Of a stretch of 64,000 bases of DNA, positions 1 to 6,603 are shown piece by piece; the stretch's first letter is position 1, and the number at the start of each line of letters is the position of its first letter. A program made the position numbers and the translations under genes. The notes under the pieces are model-generated. The model did no database searches, was not told where the DNA came from, and worked only from the letters and a program-made list of their open reading frames with translations. The DNA comes from Aquipluma nitroreducens (lineage in GTDB: Bacteria; Bacteroidota; Bacteroidia; Bacteroidales; Prolixibacteraceae), in contig NZ_AP018694.1 in the NCBI RefSeq assembly GCF_009689585.1, positions 3,797,001-3,861,000 on the forward strand, written 5' to 3'.

Positions 1-1
1 G

Positions 2-466
2 TTTAGCCTCAGTAATCCGAAGAACAGTAAAAATGTAAAGAATATAATTCTTCAATTGACCACCATCAGCGAGATGTCGGTCACCGTAGGTTTGTATATG
101 CTCACAATTGGTACTTTTCTAGGCGGTGTTTGGGCCAACGAGAGTTGGGGCCGTTACTGGGGCTGGGATTCGAAGGAAACCTGGGCGCTGGTTACCGTTG
201 TCGTTTATTCATTTGTTGCTCATATGCGCCTGATTCCTTCATTAAAAGGTATTTACAATTACACAGTTGCCACGGTGGTCGGTTTTTCTTCGGTGCTGAT
301 GACCTATTTTGGTGTGAACTATTACCTGAGTGGTTTGCATTCGTATGGTCGTGGCTCGATCGATGGCATGCACTGGTCGGTGTATGTATTTGCCGGAATC
401 GTAGTTGCTCTTTTAATCTCATCAAATCTGAAACACAAAAATTTGGATTTCGAAAATACAAAATAG
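2..466 (+). CDS. CcsA/ResC-type cytochrome c assembly protein, C-terminal part
   Basis: The reading frame is open from the window edge, so the N-terminus lies outside. The visible 154 residues are strongly hydrophobic with about four membrane segments. They contain the WGWDSKETWALV tryptophan-rich signature of the haem-handling WWD domain of CcsA/ResC/CcmC proteins, followed by a histidine-containing periplasmic loop (around GMHWSVYVF). Family members deliver haem to apocytochrome c on the outer face of the inner membrane in system II maturation. In Bacteroidota this domain is often the C-terminal half of a ResB-ResC fusion, which cannot be tested here. A TTG at 56 could be taken for a start, but the frame continues upstream without a stop, so the gene is best read as partial. 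Confidence 0.88.
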   Translation, partial: FSLSNPKNSKNVKNIILQLTTISEMSVTVGLYMLTIGTFLGGVWANESWGRYWGWDSKETWALVTVVVYSFVAHMRLIPSLKGIYNYTVATVVGFSSVLMTYFGVNYYLSGLHSYGRGSIDGMHWSVYVFAGIVVALLISSNLKHKNLDFENTK

Positions 467-510
467 TACTATCTTTAAAGTCTTGTTGATCGAACTAAAG
501 GATAAGACTT

Positions 511-2376
511 ATGGCAATTGAGGTAAAAAGAACCTTTGACATTCTTGAATTTTGTCTCAGTAAATTTTCCAGAAAAGATGCTTTGGGTGGGAAAAATGGC
601 AACGACTGGTATGTATATAGTACTGCCGAATATGTTGAGAAATCACACCAGTTTGCAATGGGTTTAATGGTTTTAGGCCTGAAAAAAGGAGATAAAGTTG
701 CTACGGTAACCACCAACCGCCCTGAATGGAACTTTGCTGATATGGGTTTGGCTATGACTGGAATTATCCATGTTCCGATTTACCCGACCATTGGCGAAGA
801 TGAATACGCTTACATTCTGGAACATGCAGAAATAAAGCTTTTGCTGGTTGGCGACCGGAAATTGTATGAAAAACTAAGTCCGATTGTGGCGCAATTGCCC
901 GCAATTACCCTCATTTATTCATTTGAAGAGGTTGAAGGTGTCCCTAATTTTGATGAAATTTTGCAATTGGGAAAAGATCGTGAGCTGGAATTGGCGCCCC
1001 AGTTGGAAGAAATCAAGAAGGCGGTTGATCCGGAAGATCTGGCGACTATTATCTACACTTCAGGCACAACAGGGGTTCCCAAAGGTGTGATGCTGACACA
1101 TACCAATCTGGTATCAAATTTCTTGGCTCACGTCAAGATGCACAATCTGGGAATTGATCACCGGGTAATTAGTTTTCTTCCACTTTGCCATGTGTACGAA
1201 CGCAGCGTGAACTACCATTTTCAGTACAAGGGAATGGGGATTTATTACGTTGGAAACCTCGGGCAAATTGTTTCGGCGATCAAAGAAATCAAGCCTCATA
1301 TGTTTAATTCGGTTCCACGTTTGCTCGAACGGGTTTACGATGGTTTTGTGTCGAAAGGCAAGGAATTGAGCGGACTAAAAAAGGTGGTTTATTTTTGGGC
1401 GCTAAGTCTGACTCGGCATTTTGAATACAACAAAAAATACAATTTATTACTGAAAATCAGAATTAAACTGGCCGATAAGTTAATCTATTCTAAATGGCGT
1501 GAAGCGCTCGGGGGTAATATCGTTTATGTCGTTTCGGGCGGTGCTGCTTTGCAGCCGCGTATTGCAAGGGTTTTGGGAATGGCCGGAATGTTCAATCTTG
1601 AAGGTTACGGACTAACAGAAACGTCGCCGGTGATTGCGGTCAATAACCCAGCAACCCGTGAAATGAAAATTGGAACCGTTGGAGCCGTACTGGAAAATGT
1701 GGAATTGAAATTTGCCGAAGACGGTGAAATCCTTGTGAAAGGCCCCAGCGTGATGAAAGGCTATTACAAAGCTCCTGAATTAACTGCCGAAGTGATTGAT
1801 GAGGAGGGCTGGTTTCATACCGGTGATATCGGTATTCTGGAAGATGGTAAATACTTGAAGATTACCGACCGCAAAAAGGAGATGTTCAAGCTTTCGGGCG
1901 GAAAGTACATTGCGCCGCAGATGATTGAGAACAAGCTGAAAGCTTCGTTTTTTATTGAACAGGTGATGGTGATCGGTGCAGGTGAAAAGTTTGCCAGCGC
2001 CTTAATTTCTCCTAATTTCAGCTACCTGCATGATTGGTGTAGTGAGCGGAAAATACATTTTCAGAATAATGCAGAATTGATTCAGAAGACTGAGGTACTT
2101 GCGCAGTTTCAACGCGAAGTCGTTGCCATTAATAAAACAATGGGAGAACACGAGGAAATTAAACGATTTCGTTTAGTGGTTGATGAGTGGACACCACAAA
2201 GCGGCGAACTTTCGCCAACCTTGAAACTCAAACGGAACTACGTATCTGCTAAATATAAAGCGATTATCGACGAGATTTATTCGGTGCAGAAGATACAATC
2301 CGGAGGCCGCTTTCATCTGCCAAAGATTAATCTGAATTTTGATATGAACGAGTTTATCAAGAGGCTGAAGTTGTAA
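511..2376 (+). CDS. long-chain acyl-CoA synthetase (AMP-forming)
   Basis: The 621-residue product is an AMP-binding (ANL superfamily) enzyme. It carries the phosphate-binding signature YTSGTTGVPKGV near residues 182-193, the GYGLTETSP adenine-binding motif near 370 and the GWFHTGDIG plus ITDRKKEMFKLSGGK hinge region near 430-460. Length and motif spacing fit the FadD15/FACS-like branch that activates long-chain fatty acids to acyl-CoA at the membrane. The start is an ATG 44 bases after the preceding cytochrome assembly gene. No transport or beta-oxidation gene lies next to it, so whether it serves degradation or lipid synthesis is not shown. Chain-length specificity is inference. Confidence 0.9.
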   Translation: MAIEVKRTFDILEFCLSKFSRKDALGGKNGNDWYVYSTAEYVEKSHQFAMGLMVLGLKKGDKVATVTTNRPEWNFADMGLAMTGIIHVPIYPTIGEDEYAYILEHAEIKLLLVGDRKLYEKLSPIVAQLPAITLIYSFEEVEGVPNFDEILQLGKDRELELAPQLEEIKKAVDPEDLATIIYTSGTTGVPKGVMLTHTNLVSNFLAHVKMHNLGIDHRVISFLPLCHVYERSVNYHFQYKGMGIYYVGNLGQIVSAIKEIKPHMFNSVPRLLERVYDGFVSKGKELSGLKKVVYFWALSLTRHFEYNKKYNLLLKIRIKLADKLIYSKWREALGGNIVYVVSGGAALQPRIARVLGMAGMFNLEGYGLTETSPVIAVNNPATREMKIGTVGAVLENVELKFAEDGEILVKGPSVMKGYYKAPELTAEVIDEEGWFHTGDIGILEDGKYLKITDRKKEMFKLSGGKYIAPQMIENKLKASFFIEQVMVIGAGEKFASALISPNFSYLHDWCSERKIHFQNNAELIQKTEVLAQFQREVVAINKTMGEHEEIKRFRLVVDEWTPQSGELSPTLKLKRNYVSAKYKAIIDEIYSVQKIQSGGRFHLPKINLNFDMNEFIKRLKL

Positions 2377-2402
2377 ATGAGTTCATTAAATAATCGGTTC
2401 AA

Positions 2403-2777
2403 ATGATTTCAAAAACGCCAACCAACATTGATGAGTATATTGTAGGTTTTACTCCTGATATACAACTGATTCTGAATCAGGTCAGGTCAACCATCAGGCA
2501 TGCCGCGCCAGATGCTGAAGAATTAATTGGTTATGGTATGCCAGCTTATAAAACTCACGGGAGACCTTTGGTGTATTTTGCTGCATTTAAAAATCACATT
2601 GGGTTTTATGCCACACCAACCGGACATGCTGAATTTGCCAAAGAACTTTCAACGTACAAACAAGGAAAGGGTTCTGTCCAGTTCCCGATTGACCAGCCCT
2701 TGCCATTAGAGCTTATCTTTCAGATCGTTGAATTCAGAGTGATTGAGAATCAAAAGGCGAAAGCAAAGAAGAAATAG
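2403..2777 (+). CDS. DUF1801 (YdhG-like) protein
   Basis: The product is a 124-residue soluble protein that looks like a complete DUF1801 domain. Visible family features are the early IDEYI segment, the region around AEELIGYGMPAYK, the YFAAFKNHIGFYATP strand and a lysine-rich tail. Members of this fold have been compared with frataxin-like iron-binding proteins (YdhG), but biochemical roles remain poorly defined, so no activity is assigned. The gene follows the acyl-CoA synthetase by 26 bases on the same strand and could be cotranscribed. The tandem CATG repeat array begins shortly after its stop codon. Confidence 0.8.
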   Translation: MISKTPTNIDEYIVGFTPDIQLILNQVRSTIRHAAPDAEELIGYGMPAYKTHGRPLVYFAAFKNHIGFYATPTGHAEFAKELSTYKQGKGSVQFPIDQPLPLELIFQIVEFRVIENQKAKAKKK

Positions 2778-2800
2778 GTGCAAAAACGGAAAGCTAATGT

Positions 2801-2926
2801 CATGTTTAACATGACGGATTCCTAACCAACATGACGGGTTCTTTTCTAACATGGCGATGAAAAATCTAACATGGCAGCCATTTCTACGAACATGACATTT
2901 TCCCAATCAACATGACAACGATTTTT
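2801..2926. repeat. 20-bp-period CATG repeat array, left part
   Basis: CATG(A/G)C cores start at 2810, 2830, 2850, 2870, 2891 and 2911, each usually preceded by AA, with T-rich spacers of constant length. The IS1634-like element interrupts the sixth unit, and the array continues at 4598 on the other side. The period is about 20.4 bp, two helical turns. Spacer sequence is poorly conserved. No ORF uses it convincingly. It could be a degenerate minisatellite or an array of protein-binding sites. Confidence 0.75.
2871..2926. repeat. 56-bp target site duplication, left copy
   Basis: These 56 bases are identical to 4558-4613 and directly abut the two ends of the IS1634-like element. IS1634-type elements are known for long, variable target duplications, so this is read as the target duplication and not as an older repeat. 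Confidence 0.88.
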
Positions 2927-4557
2927 CCTGACTTGTGACATTTAGTGCGGTAGCAGATTCCATTTGGTAATAAGGTTTGCAAGTTGGCTATTCATGATTT
3001 CCTTTGTGGGGGATCGGAAGACAAATGTTTGTTTGGTCAATCGGTCTTGAATATGGGTTTCTGTTATGTTCCAGACAAGGAACCGGATTTCCCTCAATGA
3101 TAATTTGGTGATTATTTCCAGGTATTTTTCTGCTATCAGAGCGACAAAACAAATCAGTACGTGAGCCTTGATCGCTTCTTGTTTTTGATGGTATATTGGG
3201 CGGGTTTGCAAATCAAACTTACTCATGCGGAACGATTGTTCAATGTGCCAGAGCTGGTGGTAACGGTCTATGACCATTTGGTTGGACAGTTGTTGTTCGG
3301 GCAAGTTGGTGCAATACCCCTTAATTCCAAGCAACAGCCTCCTTTTTTCTATCAATGTCGTGTTGAGTTCTATTTTTTCTTTAGTAACCTTCCTGACAAA
3401 TTGAGCCTTCACTTTCAGTGACTGCTTTGCCACCAGCTCTTCGGCTTTTTGAACAAGCTTGTTTAGCTCGTTCAATTCCTTTTTATACCGTTTGAGTGAA
3501 AAATCGCACACCAAATAACCGTATCGCGATGGAAAGCGGGCTATGGCACCGTGTTTCCCGTTCAATGTTGCATGGATTTGTTTTACCAATCCAAGTTCCG
3601 CATTGGCCAGCCGTGCACCAACAATGTACGATAGTTTCTTTTCCCTGAGTTCGGCAAGCCTTTCTTCATCCAGCATTGCGGCATCGGCTACAATAATTGG
3701 CCGTGTCTGCGGGTGGGCTGAGGTAAACGTTTCCACAACCGGGAGCATTGTCTTTCCTTCGAATGTGTTGCCTGCAAAAACCTGATACGACAGTGGAAAC
3801 CCTGTTTGTGTTACCAGCAGCCCGATGACAATTTGGGGTTGCTGTGACTTGTTGTCCTTTGAGAACCCTTGTATTTTAAACTCATCGGCCTTAAACGACT
3901 CGAAATACAATGTGGTAACATCGTACAGCACAAAATAGAAAGGTTCATTGAACTTCTGTTGTGCCACCCTGTAAGCACATTGCTCAATATCTGCCTTGTA
4001 TGCTGACAACTTTGGAATATTGCGGTAAATCCGTTGAGAATATTTAATGCCGAAGTAATATCCCAGCAGTTCAACAGAGCGGAGTTTTGAAGCAGGCTCG
4101 ATAAGGCGCATAATGGCCAGATCAAGCAACAGGCGGGGAAGATGGGATAAACCGCATTCATCGAAACAGCCCATGAAGAACCGAAAAGCAAAGTGGTGCG
4201 TCACCCCAATGCATTCGCCCCTGTCTACAACTAAAAGTTTTTGTTTTTGGGCAGGGAACAACGATAACTGGGCGGTTTGTTCATCGATCCATTCCAATGC
4301 CCTTTGCCTCAAAACAGCCTCTTCTATCTGGTCTTTGGCGCTACCAATATGTTTGCCTACAATCGATCTGTGACCAACATACCTGACAACCTGAACCGCA
4401 ACAGATCCCGACTTAGTTTTGACTTTTCGTACTGAATACATACCGCAAAATTAGGCGTTAGTGCGGTGAAATCAATAAATATTAATTGCTAAATTGTTAA
4501 TAATGTGGAATTTAAAAATTGATCTCTGTGGAAAAATCAAAAGTGTCACAAGTCAGG
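2927..4557 (-). mobile_element. IS1634-family insertion sequence (1631 bp)
   Basis: The ends are perfect 14-bp inverted repeats: CCTGACTTGTGACA at 2927-2940 and its complement at 4544-4557. A single transposase gene fills the element on the minus strand. The flanks are a perfect 56-bp direct duplication. Family assignment rests on transposase sequence and on the long duplication, which is characteristic of IS1634. The element landed inside the CATG repeat array and disrupted no gene. Perfect inverted repeats, an intact ORF and an undecayed duplication suggest a recent insertion. Confidence 0.88.
2942..4441 (-). CDS. IS1634-family transposase
   Basis: The 499-residue product has the N-terminal pattern of IS1634 transposases (MYSVRKVKTKSGSVAVQVV, then a KHIGSAKD segment). 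A DDE_Tnp_1-type catalytic core follows, with candidate acidic residues at YDVTTLYFES, the IIVADAAMLD strand and the YHQLWHIEQSFRMSK segment carrying the C-terminal glutamate of the Y-(2)-R-(3)-E-(6)-K style region. The C-terminus has the HVLICFVALIAEKYLE helix usual in this family. The frame is uninterrupted and the length is usual for the family, so it is probably active. It is the only gene of the element and ends 15 bases from the left inverted repeat. Confidence 0.9.
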   Translation of the reverse strand: MYSVRKVKTKSGSVAVQVVRYVGHRSIVGKHIGSAKDQIEEAVLRQRALEWIDEQTAQLSLFPAQKQKLLVVDRGECIGVTHHFAFRFFMGCFDECGLSHLPRLLLDLAIMRLIEPASKLRSVELLGYYFGIKYSQRIYRNIPKLSAYKADIEQCAYRVAQQKFNEPFYFVLYDVTTLYFESFKADEFKIQGFSKDNKSQQPQIVIGLLVTQTGFPLSYQVFAGNTFEGKTMLPVVETFTSAHPQTRPIIVADAAMLDEERLAELREKKLSYIVGARLANAELGLVKQIHATLNGKHGAIARFPSRYGYLVCDFSLKRYKKELNELNKLVQKAEELVAKQSLKVKAQFVRKVTKEKIELNTTLIEKRRLLLGIKGYCTNLPEQQLSNQMVIDRYHQLWHIEQSFRMSKFDLQTRPIYHQKQEAIKAHVLICFVALIAEKYLEIITKLSLREIRFLVWNITETHIQDRLTKQTFVFRSPTKEIMNSQLANLITKWNLLPH

Positions 4558-4613
4558 ATGGCAGCCATTTCTACGAACATGACATTTTCCCAATCAACAT
4601 GACAACGATTTTT
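4558..4613. repeat. 56-bp target site duplication, right copy
   Basis: Identical base for base to 2871-2926. Removing the element plus one copy restores an uninterrupted CATG array with even spacing across the junction. Confidence 0.88.
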
Positions 4614-4705
4614 AAGTACATGGCCATACGGTTTTTAACATGACGGTCATTTTTTCTAACATGGCGGCTTTCCAACCAACATGGCGGCAAAAATCTGAAC
4701 AGGGC
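4598..4705. repeat. 20-bp-period CATG repeat array, right part
   Basis: This continues the array split by the IS. CATG cores start at 4598, 4619, 4639, 4660 and 4680, with a degenerate CAGG at 4700, so spacings are 21, 20, 21, 20 and 20 bp. Together with the left part it makes about eleven units over roughly 210 bp in the pre-insertion sequence. The motif ends abruptly before the palindrome at 4736. Confidence 0.75.
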
Positions 4706-4735
4706 GAGTGGTGGCGGGCGTTTCGTCGAGCTTCT

Positions 4736-4768
4736 AATCCTGACAGGTTTTCAAAACCTGTCAGGATT
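4736..4768. repeat. perfect 16-bp-arm palindromic intergenic repeat
   Basis: Arms AATCCTGACAGGTTTT (4736-4751) and its exact complement (4753-4768) are separated by one base. Repeats with this CTGACAGGTTTT core are common between genes in Bacteroidota. It would form a strong hairpin but lacks a long T run, so a structural or REP-like repeat is more likely than a terminator. Confidence 0.75.
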
Positions 4769-4821
4769 CAAAGCCCTAAATTAAAACTGCTTAACAGAAG
4801 TAAAACCTCGAAGAAGTAGCA

Positions 4822-4829
4822 TATATTTG
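4822..4829 (+). promoter_or_regulatory. putative -7 element of the small lipoprotein gene
   Basis: TATATTTG matches the Bacteroidota -7 consensus TAnnTTTG and lies 33 bases before the second ATG (4855) of the lipoprotein gene. No convincing -33 TTG is seen at the usual spacing. Confidence 0.4.
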
Positions 4830-4854
4830 GTGGTATATACTAGTTATGCATATT

Positions 4855-5187
4855 ATGAAAAAACTGTACGCTATTGTTATAGTCCTGATTTTGATCTTGA
4901 GCTCGTGTGACTCGAATAAAGGAAAAGGAATTAAGTTCGCAATTAGAAACAATTCTGATCAACAAATCACCAAAGTAAAATTCTACACTTCAGAAAAATT
5001 GGCAATTGCAGAAATTGACAAAATTGAACCGAATGAATCTGTATCTGGTTTCTTAACGATGAAAAATAATCAATCTGACGGTGGATATGGTTTGGAATTC
5101 ACACGTGCGGATGGGAAAAAAGAAATTATTGGTTGTGGATATTATACGAATGGTGCCCCTTTGGAAAACATAGCTAAATTTGGGTAA
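4855..5187 (+). CDS. small lipoprotein, 3' end removed by an IS256-family insertion
   Basis: The product begins with a lipoprotein signal (MKKLYAIVIVLILILSSC, lipobox LSSC) and continues as a charged beta-rich domain of about 90 residues with no family I recognise. An ATG at 4846 is also possible, but the one at 4855 gives the standard signal peptide. The present stop lies inside the IS256-family element. Across its 7-bp duplication AAATTTG (5176-5182 and 6448-6454) the original frame continues at 6455 and ends at 6504, so the last residues of the native protein now lie beyond the IS. The truncated form still has nearly the whole domain and may be functional. Native length would be about 125 residues. 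Confidence 0.75.
   Translation: MKKLYAIVIVLILILSSCDSNKGKGIKFAIRNNSDQQITKVKFYTSEKLAIAEIDKIEPNESVSGFLTMKNNQSDGGYGLEFTRADGKKEIIGCGYYTNGAPLENIAKFG
5176..5182. repeat. target duplication AAATTTG, left copy
   Basis: Matches 6448-6454. Extending one base gives TAAATTTG versus CAAATTTG, so an original 8-bp duplication with one change is possible, as is usual for IS256-family elements. Confidence 0.65.
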
Positions 5188-5307
5188 TGTACTGAAAAAT
5201 AGTTGGTGATTTTTAGAATAATAATTTGTAAACTCCCGCCATTAATCTGAAGAGGAAACAGGCTCTGGTGGAGATCAACTTGTCAGCAATAAGATTAATG
5301 CATTTAC

Positions 5308-5350
5308 AGTAATACAAGGGCAGTCAGTTTGGCTGCCTTTTTGTATTACT
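5308..5350 (-). terminator. hairpin downstream of the IS256-family transposase
   Basis: AGTAATACAA (5308-5317) pairs with TTGTATTACT (5341-5350), enclosing a second stem GGCAG/CTGCC. It lies 25 bases after the transposase stop and probably ends its transcript or blocks read-through from the host gene. Confidence 0.55.
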
Positions 5351-5374
5351 GGGATGCTACATGGCTAAAAAAAC

Positions 5375-6344
5375 TCATTTTTCGTTTGTAAAATAGATGT
5401 ACCATTTGATGAAGTTGATCCGATGTTTTACCGTTAATCCACGATGGATATCCAGGTGATTTTTCAGATGACTGAAATAGCCTTCTATCCCATTTGTGGT
5501 CTTTGGAATAGCAGGGTTTGACAGGTAATGAAACATGTTTGGCAAAGCCCGTTTGATGGTTATATAAGAACGCCTGAGTAGTTTATGGGTATACCAATAC
5601 CTCCCGGTTTCTGTATTATAGGTTCGTTCATTCAGGTAATCTTTGTGAAATTCATGCCAACTTAGAAATTCTCTGGTCCAGTAAATACGGTCATTTTCAG
5701 TTTCGATTTTAAGAATCTGTAGCACCAATCTGCGTAACTGTTGTCCTGCTGGGTGCCTGGGATAACGGGTCAGCCATATCAGGCACATGCGTTGAATATG
5801 AACCAGGCAACGCTGCACAATGGCATCAGGAACTGACTTCCGGATGGCTTTCAGAGCACTTTTATGACCATCGCTTGTGATACTTTCAATCTGTATCCCC
5901 AGCTTGAGCAAATTAGCAAGATCTTCCCTGATCTCTTCATAATGCTCCCCATCAGTAAAACGCAATAACTGAGTATAGCCGTCATAGTCGTCCTGATAAC
6001 ATACCACACAAAACTTTGCAAAATAGGTAGCATCTATTCGAAAATGAACACCCTCTCGCTTGATTATTTTTATCCGAGGGGCTTGCTCTAATAACTGGTA
6101 GAATGTCCGTTGAAGTGTATCCCTGCACAAACCGCTGTCTCTGCTTAATGTCTGATATGTCTGACGTTCCAGAACCCATTTCCGAAACCAAACGAACCTG
6201 TTTTGGACACGCTGCTCTGGTCGATTATCGGTTAGAAAAATATCACACCTTTTGCACTTAAAACGTTGTTTCCCGTTTTGTTTTCCCCAACGAATTACAT
6301 CAGTATAACCACATGCCCAACAGCGTTTTTTTTGATTTTTTCAT
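5375..6344 (-). CDS. IS256-family transposase, variant Zn-binding type, +1 frame break at A8
   Basis: The catalytic part (to 6130) has the SDGHKSALKAIRKSVPDA segment, QRCLVHIQRMC, and the TTNGIEGYFSHLKNHLDIHRG block typical of IS1249-like members of IS256. Translating upstream in the same frame adds a two-CxxC zinc ribbon (CWAC at 6322-6311, then CKRC), but there is no start codon in that frame. The only nearby ATGs (6350, 6344) are in another frame, and the two frames join if one A is removed from an eight-A run (T8 on the plus strand, 6326-6333). The joined gene would be 322 residues. So expression would need slippage on A8, or this copy is dead, or one base is a sequencing error. Confidence 0.75.
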
Positions 6345-6353
6345 AAACATAAA

Positions 6354-6383
6354 AAGTTTGATGAAACCAATTTCATCAAACTT
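6354..6383. other. strong hairpin before the IS256-family transposase start
   Basis: AAGTTTGATGAAA and TTTCATCAAACTT form a perfect 13-bp stem with a CCAA loop, 10 bases upstream of the transposase ATG at 6344. Such hairpins inside ISs can limit translation from impinging transcripts. That role is inference. Confidence 0.55.
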
Positions 6384-6447
6384 CCTGTAATATCAATAGC
6401 AATGAGCTCTACAGAGCTTTTTACCAACTATTTTTCAGTAATATGCC

Positions 6448-6504
6448 AAATTTGAAATAAAAAAGGACACAACTCTTTCAACGTTTAGTGGAGTTGGTTA
6501 TTAA
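6448..6504 (+). pseudogene. displaced 3' end of the small lipoprotein gene
   Basis: After the right copy of AAATTTG this segment continues the lipoprotein frame (AKF, then EIKKDTTLSTFSGVGY and a TAA at 6502-6504). Left part to 5182 plus right part from 6455 gives a whole number of codons. It is now separated from its start by the IS and cannot be translated with it. Confidence 0.7.
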
Positions 6505-6544
6505 AAATACATGCATATCTATCCATCTGAGATGCTACAAAACA

Positions 6545-6584
6545 AAAATCCCAAATTTCAAGTTCACCTGAAATTTGGGATTTT
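6545..6584. terminator. bidirectional terminator between lipoprotein tail and deaD
   Basis: AAAATCCCAAATTTCA (6545-6560) and its exact complement (6569-6584) flank an 8-base loop. T-rich tracts occur on both sides. It lies just after the stop of the DEAD-box helicase (minus strand) and after the original end of the lipoprotein gene (plus strand). Confidence 0.75.
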
Positions 6585-6603
6585 AATTTTCAACTATCGC
6601 GTG

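Larger units (their letters stand above)
5183..6447 (-). mobile_element. IS256-family insertion sequence, Zn-ribbon variant (IS1249-like)
   Basis: The subterminal inverted repeats are perfect over 18 bp: TACTGAAAAATAGTTGGT at 5190-5207 and its complement at 6423-6440. The direct duplication AAATTTG flanks the boundaries chosen here, and the lipoprotein frame is restored exactly when the element is removed. The transposase is on the minus strand. The outermost 6-7 bases at each end are less well paired, so each boundary could move by one or two bases. Confidence 0.8.

Noticed and set aside
2801-2926. CRISPR or coding repeat for the CATG array
   Set aside because: The 20-21 bp steps are too short for CRISPR and not codon-periodic.
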